From positions 62,001-126,000 of the forward strand of contig NZ_JAJJWH010000002.1 in NCBI RefSeq assembly GCF_020907245.1: 64,000 nucleotides of DNA, in the 5' to 3' direction. Below the pieces are notes generated by a model. The model was not told where the DNA came from, made no database searches, and saw only the letters and a program-made list of their open reading frames with translations. Below, one piece after another: positions 8,914 to 18,083 of this stretch. The position numbers and the translations under genes were made by a program. Origin of the DNA: Pontibacter harenae (lineage in GTDB: Bacteria; Bacteroidota; Bacteroidia; Cytophagales; Hymenobacteraceae). Position 1 is the stretch's first letter, and each line of letters starts with the position of its first letter.

Positions 8914-9588
8914 TCAATCGGTTTCCATCAAATTAGTATTTCCAAAATTGAATGTTCGGATGATGTCTAATATCTTCAGGAAAGTGTTTGTATCAAAGAA
9001 CAGCAGTAGCGGCAACTCTACGGTTTTGGTGTTATGGGTAAAGCGTGTGATAACTGTAAACACAAGCGGTTGAAAAAGCGGATGCTGTACCAGTATGTCT
9101 TTCAAGGAATCGGCTATATGACTTTTAGGAGCCTTAGGAGGCGACCCATAGATATTGGATTTCAGAATATTAGCAAGCTGCGTCACCAGAGCGCCTGTTA
9201 TGATATTGCTTATCTCTAGCAAAAGTGACTCCTGCATCGTGCTCAGTTCCCCTTTCTGCACATCAAGCATGGTTAGGCAAACTTCTGATAGCCTTACAAT
9301 GTGGTCGTCGGAGAAAAGCATGAGCGTGGCTCCGTTGAAGTCTCCTTTTATATCAGATTGAATGATGATATGGGTACTCTCGTAGCTAGCTACCAGGTGC
9401 AGCAACTCTTTAACCTCTATAAGCTTGATATCAGGCACTTTTAAAAGCACTTTATCTTTGGCTATAACCGCAAAGGAATCTGCAGCACGGGCTAAGCCAA
9501 TGTTCAGAATTTCTTTGATGATATCGCGCTCTAACTCCGTAATATGAGGTTCTGTCATAGTTCTCGTATTAGTAGTATTTTCGTCCAT
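8914..9588 (-). CDS. cheC: CheC-type CheY-phosphate phosphatase
   Basis: A member of the CheC/CheX/FliY phosphatases that dephosphorylate CheY-P. Both copies of the active-site pattern (D/S)-x3-E-x2-N are intact: DIIKEILN near residue 22 and SLLLEISN near residue 125. The 224-residue length is a little above B. subtilis CheC (about 209). The extra residues are an N-terminal leader rich in Thr and Asn; an internal Met11 (MTEPHITELE) could be the true start. It lies 9 bp after cheA. In Bacillus, CheC also binds CheD, but no cheD is present, so CheC here probably acts only as the signal-termination phosphatase for the neighbouring CheY. Confidence 0.9.
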   Translation of the reverse strand: MDENTTNTRTMTEPHITELERDIIKEILNIGLARAADSFAVIAKDKVLLKVPDIKLIEVKELLHLVASYESTHIIIQSDIKGDFNGATLMLFSDDHIVRLSEVCLTMLDVQKGELSTMQESLLLEISNIITGALVTQLANILKSNIYGSPPKAPKSHIADSLKDILVQHPLFQPLVFTVITRFTHNTKTVELPLLLFFDTNTFLKILDIIRTFNFGNTNLMETD

Positions 9589-9597
9589 CGCCGCATC

Positions 9598-11232
9598 CTA
9601 TCTTTTGTTTACATAAAAACGTGTAATGGCAGGCACATCTAAAACCAGGCATACTTTGCCTGTTCCCAGCAGCGTTACTCCGCCATATAGGTCTATTGTA
9701 TCTAACGGCTTTCGAAGTGGTTTAACCACAATATCCTGCTGTCTGTACAATTTATCTACAATCAAACCAAGCTTGCGGTTATTATAAGATACAATAATAA
9801 TGTTTTGCACCTGTCCTTTTAACCTTCTTTTATCGCCCAGCCTCATGTCTGAAGGGTCCGCATTCAAAAGCTCGTGCAGGTATACTACTGTCACGGTCTC
9901 TCCTAATATGTCGGTCACTAAAGCGCTTCCAACTTCATGTAGTTCATCTTTATCTAAAGACACCACCTGCTCGGTATGAATGAGCGGAATGGCGTAAAAT
10001 ATTTCATCAACCTCAAAAAGAAGCGCACCCTTAACAGCAATTGAGGTTGGTAGCCTCAACGTAAAAGTAGTGCCTTTCCCCTGTTTAGAATCTATGCTTA
10101 TCCGTCCTCCAATGGAGTCGATGGCATTTTTCACGACATCTAAGCCAACGCCTCTGCCAGAAAACTCTGTCACCTCTTTTGCGGTAGAAAATCCTGGCTC
10201 GAACAGCAGCGATAAAGCATCTACTTCAGACAGATCGTTGGCTACATCAGCAGTTACGAGTTGCCGCTCTATAGCCGTATTCTTTACCTGCTTCAGGTCA
10301 ATTCCTTTTCCATCGTCTGAAAATCTGATGAGCACATTCTCTCTATCATTCTGAGCTGTTAAAGACACCCGCCCCGCCCTAGGCTTTCCTTTTTTCTCCC
10401 GTTCTTCTGGCTTCTCCAAACCATGCGAAATGGCATTCCGCATTAGGTGCAGCAAAGAGTCTGTCATTATCTGCAGTATATTCCTGTCTATCTGAATATC
10501 CTGCCCTGCCAGTTCCAGGTCCACTTCCTTGTGTTCAGCGGCCGCAATGTCGCGCACAATACGCGGAAACTTGTTGAACAGCGTACCTATACTTACCAAA
10601 CGAGCATCCATCACGCTATACTGCAGGTCTTCTGTAATGCGGTACAGGTGTGAACTTACGTTCTGCAGTTCATCATTATTCAGCTCTCTGCTGATAGAGA
10701 TGATACGATCTCGATCTATCATCAACTCGCCCACCAGGTTCATCAGGTGGTCCAGCTTTTTTATCTGAATATAAATCAGGTCTGACAGCGATAAGTTTTT
10801 AGAAGTGTTATACTTCTGCACCTTCGCCAGTTCAATGGTGCTGTCAGAAAGATTATCTACTATAATATCGAGATTGCGCAGCAGCACAGGGTCTGCCTCC
10901 CCGTAATTTTCATTATCGATGTTATGAATCAGCTCGCCAAGCAAATCAATTCCATCGAAAAGCACTGTAACCACCTCATCGCTGAACGTGAGCTCTCTGT
11001 TCCGAATAAGGCTAAACGCCGTTTCCAGCTTATGAGACACATCAGAAATTTGCAGATAACCGATGGCTTTCGCATTTGCTTTCAGGTTATGCAGCAAACG
11101 GAAAACCTCCGCCAGAATCTGATCATCCTGTGGCTTGCGCTCCAGTTCACTTATGTGCCTGTTCAGGGCATCATAATATTCCAGCGCTTCCGCTACAAAT
11201 ATTTCTTTATATTCCTCTTCTCTCGATTTCAT
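9598..11232 (-). CDS. cheA: Chemotaxis histidine kinase CheA (compact, without P2)
   Basis: A CheA kinase of 544 residues. The N-terminal HPt (P1) carries the phosphorylatable His48 in LLHNLKANAKAIGY. A linker without a recognisable CheY-binding P2 domain follows. The P3 dimerisation helices contain the LDHLMNLVGEL motif, and the P4 HATPase has the N box (HLMRNAISHGLEK), G1 (DDGKGID) and G2 (GRGVGLD). The C-terminal P5 is a CheW-like domain. The shortness against E. coli CheA (654) is explained by the missing P2. Its start overlaps the cheB stop by four bases (ATGA), so the two are translationally coupled. It should form arrays with CheW and the poly-HAMP receptor and phosphorylate CheY and CheB. 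Confidence 0.96.
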   Translation of the reverse strand: MKSREEEYKEIFVAEALEYYDALNRHISELERKPQDDQILAEVFRLLHNLKANAKAIGYLQISDVSHKLETAFSLIRNRELTFSDEVVTVLFDGIDLLGELIHNIDNENYGEADPVLLRNLDIIVDNLSDSTIELAKVQKYNTSKNLSLSDLIYIQIKKLDHLMNLVGELMIDRDRIISISRELNNDELQNVSSHLYRITEDLQYSVMDARLVSIGTLFNKFPRIVRDIAAAEHKEVDLELAGQDIQIDRNILQIMTDSLLHLMRNAISHGLEKPEEREKKGKPRAGRVSLTAQNDRENVLIRFSDDGKGIDLKQVKNTAIERQLVTADVANDLSEVDALSLLFEPGFSTAKEVTEFSGRGVGLDVVKNAIDSIGGRISIDSKQGKGTTFTLRLPTSIAVKGALLFEVDEIFYAIPLIHTEQVVSLDKDELHEVGSALVTDILGETVTVVYLHELLNADPSDMRLGDKRRLKGQVQNIIIVSYNNRKLGLIVDKLYRQQDIVVKPLRKPLDTIDLYGGVTLLGTGKVCLVLDVPAITRFYVNKR

Positions 11233-12323
11233 GCAATACCGCCAGTTACACTGACCTGTTGCTGCTCTGCCACATAATTATTTATAAACACAGGTATCTG
11301 TGCCAATGGCAGCACTTGGTTAATACAACCGCTGTCTATTGCGGATTTAGCCATCCCGAAAATGGCTGATGTTGCTTCATCTTGTGCCAGCACAATTCCG
11401 TTTCTGCTCTTGATCAGGTTGGCTCCTAAGGTACCGTCTTTGCCCATACCCGTCAGGATAACGCCAACTATATTTTTTACAGTGCTTTTGGCAACCGAAG
11501 CCATTAAAGCATCTATCGAAGGCAAATCCAAAGGGCCTGTACCGTCCTCCGAAAAACAAACTTTCAGATTTGCGCTGTTCCCCATCACAGGTTGCACTTC
11601 CATTCTTCTTCCTCCTGGCGCAACTATAAGCTTTCCTGGTTTCAGCAACAGTCCGTCTTTTCCTTCCTCTACCGTAAGTGGTGTCAGTTCCTGCAGCCTT
11701 TTGGCAAACGATTTAGTGAACCGAGCTGGCAAATGCACTGCTAACAACACGCAAGCTTTTAAGTTTGGCGACAAACTGCGAACTATGGTTTCTATGGCCT
11801 GTGTTCCTCCCGTAGAGGCTCCGATCACAATTACAGTTTCTGCTGTTGCCAATGTTTTTTTTAGGTACTGATGCGCTTTTTTGTGCTCCATCTCCAGCGA
11901 TTGCGCCAGTAGCAGCATATCCCGCTTGTCCTGTTTATCAAAGGCTTTCACTTTCGCTACCAGTTCATCCTTCATGCCCCTAAAGCTTGGATACTTCTCA
12001 GACCCTTGTTTTATAATGATAGCATACACACCTAAAGCAACAGCTTCTTCAACCAGTTTAAAGGATAGTTGGCCATAGCTAAGAATTAAAATAACAGGTA
12101 CAGGCACTTCGCTAAAAATCCGTTTCAGTGCCAAAAGCCTGCTGTTTTGTGGCAGGTCGATATCTACTATTGCCAGATCAGCGTTTGTTTGCATTAACTG
12201 ATTTAGAAGCGAATCGCCATCAGCAGCCACTCCAACTACATCAACATCTTCTTCCTCGCCTAAAATATCCTGCAACACTATTCTTGTGTAGCTCGATTTA
12301 TCAGCGATTATTACCTTCGGCAT
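11229..12323 (-). CDS. cheB: Chemotaxis protein-glutamate methylesterase CheB
   Basis: An N-terminal receiver domain (about 1-120; acceptor Asp in LAIVDIDLP near residue 54) is joined to a methylesterase domain. The latter has the catalytic Ser in GASTGG, the His in AVHLPARF and the Asp in LTGMGKDG. It would remove methyl groups from, or deamidate, receptor glutamyl sites. The receiver is unusual: its first acidic pair is DKSS, so only one of the two canonical N-terminal Asp residues is kept, which may weaken Mg binding. No cheR methyltransferase lies in this operon. The last four bases overlap the start of cheA. Confidence 0.94.
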   Translation of the reverse strand: MPKVIIADKSSYTRIVLQDILGEEEDVDVVGVAADGDSLLNQLMQTNADLAIVDIDLPQNSRLLALKRIFSEVPVPVILILSYGQLSFKLVEEAVALGVYAIIIKQGSEKYPSFRGMKDELVAKVKAFDKQDKRDMLLLAQSLEMEHKKAHQYLKKTLATAETVIVIGASTGGTQAIETIVRSLSPNLKACVLLAVHLPARFTKSFAKRLQELTPLTVEEGKDGLLLKPGKLIVAPGGRRMEVQPVMGNSANLKVCFSEDGTGPLDLPSIDALMASVAKSTVKNIVGVILTGMGKDGTLGANLIKSRNGIVLAQDEATSAIFGMAKSAIDSGCINQVLPLAQIPVFINNYVAEQQQVSVTGGIA

Positions 12324-12380
12324 GTTTATCCAACCCTACGTCTATCCTCTCCTGTCCTTTGTTAGCTATACAAAAACTCG

Positions 12381-12755
12381 TTAAGCTTTCGTATCGTCCT
12401 GCAAGGCCTTACTAACTACCTCCAGCACCTTTTCCTCCGAAAAAGGCTTTACGATGTAAGCAAGAGCGCCATACTCTATTGCTTCATTTACTATCACCTC
12501 CTGGCCAACAGCGCTCACAATGATCACTTTCATGTCTGGCTGTTCGCTTTTTATACCTTTCAGTACATCAAGGCCTGTATTATCTGGCAAAATCACATCC
12601 AGCGTAACCAGATCTGGCTTAGTAGATTTTGCCAATTCAAGGGCTGTCTGCCCGTTTGGCGCCTCACCTACCACCTCGTACCCAGCGTCGGTAAGCATGT
12701 TCTTTAACATGGTGCGCATGTAGAAAGAATCATCTACAACTAAAATCCTTTTCAT
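12381..12755 (-). CDS. cheY: Single-domain response regulator CheY
   Basis: A stand-alone receiver of 124 residues with every phosphorylation residue: Asp8-Asp9 for Mg, phospho-acceptor Asp53 in VTLDVILP, the switch Ser in VSAVG and Lys102 in VKPF. It lies between cheW and cheB and is the expected target of CheA and of the CheC phosphatase. No flagellar switch exists in the window, so the output partner is unknown; it may be a gliding or type IV pilus component, or a non-motility pathway. Confidence 0.95.
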   Translation of the reverse strand: MKRILVVDDSFYMRTMLKNMLTDAGYEVVGEAPNGQTALELAKSTKPDLVTLDVILPDNTGLDVLKGIKSEQPDMKVIIVSAVGQEVIVNEAIEYGALAYIVKPFSEEKVLEVVSKALQDDTKA

Positions 12756-12787
12756 ACTTCTATTTGGTTTCGTCTTAATGTACTGGA

Positions 12788-13381
12788 TTATCCTATCAAT
12801 TCATTTACTTCATCTTGTGTCAGCACCTTATACATGTCCAGCACAATGACCAAGCGGTTGTTTACTTTAGCAATACCCTCTATATAATTCTCCTGAATGT
12901 TAATGTCCTGAAGAAAAGAAGGCGTTTTATCTATTTTAGAGACAGGCAGGTTAATGGACTGCGGCATCTCCCGCACTATAATTCCTAAGTTATAGTCTTT
13001 CGCTTCTAATACTAAGGTATAGGTTACATTAGGATTATGCAGCCCCTGCTCTACAGGCGTAGGCTCTATGTTAAAACGCTGCTCCAGGTCCATCACCGCT
13101 ATAATATCGCCCCGTATGTTGGCCACACCTTTAATAAAATGAGGTGTGCGTGGCATACGGGTTATTGTAGGTGTTATGGTTACTTCTTTTACCAGCCCGA
13201 TTTTGATAGCATAATATTCACTACCCAACCTAAACATGATCAGGTGTACCATCTCCTCATTAGCTCCCCCCTTTGCTGGAACTGTTTCTACTGCCCGCGG
13301 TTCCTTTGTGTTTTGAGCAACTGCTTCTGCAACGGGCTCCTTCTCTCCAGAAACTTGCTTCTTCTCCTCTTTTTTCTCCAT
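12788..13381 (-). CDS. cheW: Chemotaxis adaptor CheW with charged N-terminal extension
   Basis: The C-terminal 150 residues form a CheW domain (HLIMFRLGSEYYAIKI, then IKGVANIRGDIIAVMDL, then EGIAKVNNRLVIVLDM) that couples receptor to CheA. The first 45 residues are an added low-complexity tail rich in Lys, Glu, Val and Ala. Typical CheW is about 160 residues, so the 197-residue length reflects that tail. The start is 2 bp beyond the stop of the MCP signalling-domain gene, which supports operon membership. Confidence 0.93.
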   Translation of the reverse strand: MEKKEEKKQVSGEKEPVAEAVAQNTKEPRAVETVPAKGGANEEMVHLIMFRLGSEYYAIKIGLVKEVTITPTITRMPRTPHFIKGVANIRGDIIAVMDLEQRFNIEPTPVEQGLHNPNVTYTLVLEAKDYNLGIIVREMPQSINLPVSKIDKTPSFLQDINIQENYIEGIAKVNNRLVIVLDMYKVLTQDEVNELIG

Positions 13382-13383
13382 GG

Positions 13384-14340
13384 CTATATCTGAGAGTCAC
13401 CTGTTTTAGCATTATTATTTCCCGTAGCTGACCTGTTGTTACCGACTGACTGCCGCAGCGGTTTGCGCGTAGTTGGTATCGAAGCCAATCGTCGGTTTTT
13501 AGAACTGTTCGTGAAAACAAGGTTGCCATCTATCAGCTTAAACGCCGATATACTAATTTGTAGGTCTGCCGCAATATCGTTCAGGTTCTGCGAAGAAGAT
13601 GTAAGCTCCTGCATGGAAGCCGATAGTTGCTTGGCTGTACTTGCCACTTGCTGTGTACCAGAGGCCGTTTGCTCGGCAATAGCCACTACTTCCTCCACAT
13701 ACTTCACAACGTCTCCGATAGATGACTTCTGCACCTCGGTTGCCGTTAAGATGTCTTGTGCCGTACGGAGTGTCTCACCGCTTCCTGCTGCAATATTTTT
13801 GAAGGCCCCAGATGCTTCGAAGGTTGCGTTTTTTCCTTTTAGTACACGGCCTTCCATGGTAGAAATCGCTGTAGCGGCAGAGGCTGTATCTTTCTTCACA
13901 TCATCTACCAGCGTGGCAATTTCACTTGCTGACTTACGCGAACCTTCAGCCAGTTTCCTAATTTCTTCAGCTACCACTGCAAAGCCTCTGCCTGCCTCGC
14001 CTGCACGGGCTGCTTCAATGGCTGCGTTCAAAGCAAGCAAGTTTGTTTGGGAGGCAATATCTGTGATGACACCAAGCGATTTGGAAATTTCTTGAGAGCG
14101 TGTGCTCAGTACTTCAATGGTTTTAGCTGTAAGGGCTGCTGAACTGGAAATTTCTTCCATGTTTCTCACCACTTCGGCCACAGTTTTCAGACCGTTCTGA
14201 GAGCTTTCCTCTCCTATTAAAGCCGCTTTGTTTACTACTTCCGCTCTGTTAGCGGTTTCTTTCGTGGCCTTCATAATCTCCTCGATCAGTTTGAAGGCCT
14301 GATCTGTTTTAAGCGCTTGATTTTGAGCACCTTCTGCCAT
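13384..14340 (-). CDS. MCP cytoplasmic signalling domain, separated from its poly-HAMP part by one stop codon
   Basis: The 318-residue protein is almost only a methyl-accepting chemotaxis signalling domain. The kinase-contacting hairpin tip [20 protein letters not shown], followed by [18 protein letters not shown], is intact (about residues 92-130). Long coiled coils flank it, and a basic, Ser/Asn-rich tail of about 50 residues ends it. There is no HAMP, sensor or membrane segment. Its ATG directly follows the TAG that ends the 1197-residue poly-HAMP ORF, in the same frame. The first residues ([14 protein letters not shown]) look like the middle of a receptor coiled coil, not a natural N-terminus. 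It is therefore probably the C-terminal part of one ancestral receptor of about 1516 codons, now either separately translated by stop-start coupling, reached by readthrough, or lost. Confidence 0.88.
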   Translation of the reverse strand: MAEGAQNQALKTDQAFKLIEEIMKATKETANRAEVVNKAALIGEESSQNGLKTVAEVVRNMEEISSSAALTAKTIEVLSTRSQEISKSLGVITDIASQTNLLALNAAIEAARAGEAGRGFAVVAEEIRKLAEGSRKSASEIATLVDDVKKDTASAATAISTMEGRVLKGKNATFEASGAFKNIAAGSGETLRTAQDILTATEVQKSSIGDVVKYVEEVVAIAEQTASGTQQVASTAKQLSASMQELTSSSQNLNDIAADLQISISAFKLIDGNLVFTNSSKNRRLASIPTTRKPLRQSVGNNRSATGNNNAKTGDSQI

Positions 14341-17300
14341 CTATTGCATAGCAAGGGCCACATCTAGCGTTACGGTGTTCATCTCCAATCCTTTATCAGC
14401 CATCTCTTCTGAAGAGCTTCCTACAATCAGGGAGGAGTCGTTTATTTCACCTAGCAGTGCGTTCAGGTTGTCCACTGCAAGATTCAAAGCATTCGCCATG
14501 TCCAGGATGTCACCTGCTGTTACGGTTTCTACTTTCTGCGTCAGGTCACCTTCTGAGATGGCACGCACTACGCGAGACACTTCCAGTACTGGTGTTACAA
14601 TAGATTCCAGCAGGTCGTTTACAGTATCTACCAGTTCTTTCCAGCTACCGCCTACACCTTGTAGTGTAGCACGCTCCGTTAGTTTACCTTCCACACCCGC
14701 TACTCTGGCCACACGGCTAACCTCACCAGCTAATCGGTTCAGGTCCACCACCATGGTGTTGATGGTTTCTGCCAACTCGGCCACTTCGCCTCTTGCATCC
14801 AGAGTCAGTTTCTGCGTCAGGTCACCTTTCGATACCGCTGTTACCACTTTCACGATGCCTCTTACCTGTGTGGTAAGATTTGTAGCCATGGTGTTTACAT
14901 TATCTGTCAGATCTTTCCAAACACCTGCCACATTCGGCACGTTGGCCTGTCCGCCTAGTTTACCCTCTGTACCCACCTCACGTGCCACACGCGTTACCTC
15001 ACCAGCAAATATATTGAGCGAGTCCACCATCTGGTTTAGGTTTCCTTTCAAGTCAGCTAGCTCGCCTTTTACATCTACCGATACTTTCTGCGTCAGGTCA
15101 CCTTTCGCTACAGCGGTTGCTACGTTGGCAATGTCCCGCACCTGTAGTGTCAGGTTGCTGGCCATTGTATTTACATTGTCGGTAAGTTCTTTCCAGGTAC
15201 CACGCACTTTCGGCACGTTGGCCTGTCCGCCTAGTTTACCCTCTGTACCCACCTCACGAGCCACACGGGTTACCTCGTCTGCAAATACGTTCAGCGAGTC
15301 CACCATCTGGTTCAAGTTTTCCTTTAGGTCGAGTATCTCACCACGTGCTTCAACAGATACTTTCTGCGTTAAGTCTCCTTTCGCAACCGCGGTAGCTACT
15401 TTGGCAATATCCCGTACCTGTGAGGTAAGGTTAGAAGCCATGGAGTTTACATTATCGGTTAGGTCCTTCCAAGTTCCAGCCACGTTTGGCACGTTGGCCT
15501 GACCGCCAAGCTTACCCTCTGTACCCACTTCACGGGCCACACGGGTTACCTCATCACCAAATATATTCAGCGAGTCCACCATGAAGTTGATGTTCTCTTT
15601 CAGTTCTGCAATCTCGCCACGGGCCTCCACTGTAATTTTCTGTGTCAGGTCACCTTTGGCAACACCAATAGCTACTTTAGCTATACCTCGCACCTGCGTT
15701 GTCAGGTTAGAAGCCATGGTGTTCACATTGTCAGTCAGGTCTTTCCAAACACCTGCTACATCTGGCACATTGGCCTGCCCACCTAGTTTACCCTCTGTAC
15801 CCACTTCACGTGCCACACGGGTTACCTCACCTGCAAAGATGTTCAGCGAGTCCACCATCTGGTTCAGGTTCTCTTTCAGCTCAGCCATCTCGCCCTTTAC
15901 ATCCACAGATACCTTCTGGCGCAGGTCACCCATGGCCACAGCAGTTGCTACGTTTGCTATATCACGCACCTGGCTGGTTAAGTTGGCAGCCATGGTGTTC
16001 ACGTTATCGGTCAGGTCTTTCCAAACTCCGCCCACATTCGGTACCGATGCCTGGCCACCCAGCCTACCTTCCGTACCCACCTCACGAGCCACACGCGTCA
16101 CTTCGTCTGCGAAGATGTTCAGTGAGTCAACCATCTGGTTCAGGTTTTCCTTTAGGTCCGCCAACTCACCTTTCACATTTACAGATACTTTCTGACTCAA
16201 ATCACCTTTCGCCACGGCAGTTGCTACATTGGCAATATCCCGTACCTGAGAGGTTAAGTTAGAAGCCATGTAGTTCACATTATCCGTCAGGTCTTTCCAT
16301 ACCCCTGCCACGTTTGGCACACTTGCCTGGCCACCTAATATACCCTCTGTCCCCACTTCACGTGCCACACGCGTTACTTCCGCGCCAAACACATTCAGTC
16401 GGTCCACCATTTCATTCAGGATATCTTTCAGTTCACCAAGTTCTCCTTTTACATCTACTGATACCTTCTGTGTCAAGTCACCTTTAGCCACGGCAGTTGC
16501 CACGTTGGCAATGTCTCGTACCTGCGAAGTCAGGTTGCTGGCCATCAGGTTCACATTATCGGTGAGTTCTTTCCAGGTACCTTCAACTCGTGGTACAGTG
16601 GCCTGACCACCCAGTTTACCTTCTGTCCCCACTTCACGTGCCACACGGGTTACCTCACCAGCGAAGATGTTCAAGGAATCCACCATCTGGTTGATGATGT
16701 CCTTCAACTCGGCCATCTCCCCTTTTACATTCACTGTTATTTTATGGGTCAGGTTACCTTTCGCCACCGCAGTAGACACATTAGCAATGTCTCGCATCTG
16801 CGCTGTCAGGTTGCTGGCCATGGTATTCACATTGTCGGTCAGGTCTTTCCAAACTCCGCCCACATTCGGTACTCGGGCCTGTCCGCCTAACTTACCCTCA
16901 GTTCCTACCTCACGTGCCACACGGGTTACCTCGTCTGCAAATATATTCAGCGAGTCCACCATTTGATTCATGTTATCCTTCAACTGTGCAAACTCACCAC
17001 GCACATCCACAGACACTTTCTGTGTCAGGTTACCCTTCGCCACAGCAGTTGCCACATTCGAAATGTCGCGCACTTGTGAGGTCAGGTTAGAAGCCATGGT
17101 GTTCACATTATCGGTTAGGTCTTTCCATACCCCCGCCACGTTTGGCACACTTGCCTGGCCACCTAGTTTACCCTCAGTACCTACCTCCAGGGCCACACGG
17201 GTTACCTCACCTGCAAACAGGTTCAGGTTATCGATGGTACGGTTTATTGTTTCCGCCATCACCTTAAAATCACCTGAAACTGGAATCTGAAATGTCTCAT

Positions 17301-17934
17301 CCAGGTTACCTCGGGAGATATTCTTAAGTACTTTCCCCACCTCCAGTACTGGCACCGCAATAGAATCTACCAGACCGTTGATGTTGTTGATCATGTCCTT
17401 CCAGAAACCAGAGGCATTTTCAGCAGAGGCACGGGCCTTTAGGTTACCTTCCACACCGGCCACCTTCGAAATCCTGGACACCTCACCACCTACACCACCG
17501 ATCATCTCCACCATGGAGTTATAAGCTTCGGCTATTTCAGCGAATATATCGCTGTTCTGCTTTGTCAGTCGAACAGAAATATCTCCCTTTTTAAAAGCAT
17601 CAAGGGCATACAGCACCTTGTTTAGCTGCTCGTTTAGGTATTCTGGGCTAGTAGGCAGCGCCTGTTTCTCCTGCTCAGGTGTGTCTGTATCGTTTTCACT
17701 ATCTGTTACAGTAGGACTGTCCACCTCTTCTTTGGCCTGAGCAGTAATCTCATCCCTCAAAGTATTTTTGGGTGCATCTGGTGTTTCTTCCGTCGATGGC
17801 TTATTTGGAGGAGTAGTTGCAGTAGCTGGCTTGCTTTCCGCTTTGGCTTTTGGTGCAGGCTTTTTCTCTTGATTGGCTTCCACGTCACTAATGAGCTTTT
17901 CTTTGCTCAACTTCAAGTTTTTACCTAAGGCCAT
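14341..17934 (-). CDS. Poly-HAMP chemoreceptor, soluble, about 23 HAMP-like modules
   Basis: A 1197-residue protein without signal peptide or membrane helix. Residues 1-40 are a Lys/Ala/Pro-rich tail and 41-95 an acidic disordered segment. From about residue 105 to 1165 there is an uninterrupted chain of alternating canonical HAMPs (12 copies of a GD/GN-containing motif such as AKGDLTQKV) and divergent HAMPs (11 copies of an EG-x-L motif such as GTEGKLGG). Residues 269-1096 are nine repeats of exactly 92 residues, each a HAMP pair, starting at [10 protein letters not shown]. Similar 92-residue HAMP pairs occur in fungal Nik1-type kinases. After a last HAMP pair the chain enters a coiled coil and stops at TAG (14343-14341), immediately followed in frame by the MCP signalling domain. 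It should transmit signals to CheA-CheW in the cytoplasm. The input is unknown. Confidence 0.93.
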   Translation of the reverse strand: MALGKNLKLSKEKLISDVEANQEKKPAPKAKAESKPATATTPPNKPSTEETPDAPKNTLRDEITAQAKEEVDSPTVTDSENDTDTPEQEKQALPTSPEYLNEQLNKVLYALDAFKKGDISVRLTKQNSDIFAEIAEAYNSMVEMIGGVGGEVSRISKVAGVEGNLKARASAENASGFWKDMINNINGLVDSIAVPVLEVGKVLKNISRGNLDETFQIPVSGDFKVMAETINRTIDNLNLFAGEVTRVALEVGTEGKLGGQASVPNVAGVWKDLTDNVNTMASNLTSQVRDISNVATAVAKGNLTQKVSVDVRGEFAQLKDNMNQMVDSLNIFADEVTRVAREVGTEGKLGGQARVPNVGGVWKDLTDNVNTMASNLTAQMRDIANVSTAVAKGNLTHKITVNVKGEMAELKDIINQMVDSLNIFAGEVTRVAREVGTEGKLGGQATVPRVEGTWKELTDNVNLMASNLTSQVRDIANVATAVAKGDLTQKVSVDVKGELGELKDILNEMVDRLNVFGAEVTRVAREVGTEGILGGQASVPNVAGVWKDLTDNVNYMASNLTSQVRDIANVATAVAKGDLSQKVSVNVKGELADLKENLNQMVDSLNIFADEVTRVAREVGTEGRLGGQASVPNVGGVWKDLTDNVNTMAANLTSQVRDIANVATAVAMGDLRQKVSVDVKGEMAELKENLNQMVDSLNIFAGEVTRVAREVGTEGKLGGQANVPDVAGVWKDLTDNVNTMASNLTTQVRGIAKVAIGVAKGDLTQKITVEARGEIAELKENINFMVDSLNIFGDEVTRVAREVGTEGKLGGQANVPNVAGTWKDLTDNVNSMASNLTSQVRDIAKVATAVAKGDLTQKVSVEARGEILDLKENLNQMVDSLNVFADEVTRVAREVGTEGKLGGQANVPKVRGTWKELTDNVNTMASNLTLQVRDIANVATAVAKGDLTQKVSVDVKGELADLKGNLNQMVDSLNIFAGEVTRVAREVGTEGKLGGQANVPNVAGVWKDLTDNVNTMATNLTTQVRGIVKVVTAVSKGDLTQKLTLDARGEVAELAETINTMVVDLNRLAGEVSRVARVAGVEGKLTERATLQGVGGSWKELVDTVNDLLESIVTPVLEVSRVVRAISEGDLTQKVETVTAGDILDMANALNLAVDNLNALLGEINDSSLIVGSSSEEMADKGLEMNTVTLDVALAMQ
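14647..17130 (-). repeat. Nine tandem 276-bp coding repeats (92-residue HAMP pairs)
   Basis: Residues 269-1096 of the poly-HAMP protein divide into nine units, each exactly 92 residues (276 bp), with no indel between units. Protein identity between units is very high (for example [28 protein letters not shown]). Synonymous and a few conservative changes distinguish the units, so they are not very recent duplicates. The equal spacing in every unit shows that phase matters. Confidence 0.95.
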
Positions 17935-18083
17935 ATGTAAGATTAATTGAGTTGGGTGTCATTTATTTATAAAGCAAAAGACGGGGCCAAAGCCCTAAAT
18001 CAATATGCTGCTATAGTTCAAGTTTATGCAATTTAGCTAAATTACATGAATGTCGGAAACGGCAAAGCATGCTTATAGCACCA
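17935..18083. other. Short spacer between parA and the poly-HAMP gene
   Basis: A 149-bp AT-rich gap, the largest within the operon. No strong hairpin or TAnnTTTG element is evident. A second promoter for the receptor gene here remains possible. Confidence 0.4.

Noticed and set aside
14647-17130. Regularly spaced repeats that might suggest CRISPR or satellite DNA
   Set aside because: The units are contiguous 276-bp coding repeats without spacers and encode HAMP pairs in frame.
14375-17290. Several long plus-strand open frames across the poly-HAMP gene
   Set aside because: They are antisense shadows created by the repeated codon pattern of the HAMP units; they are Ser/Thr-rich, repetitive and match no family.
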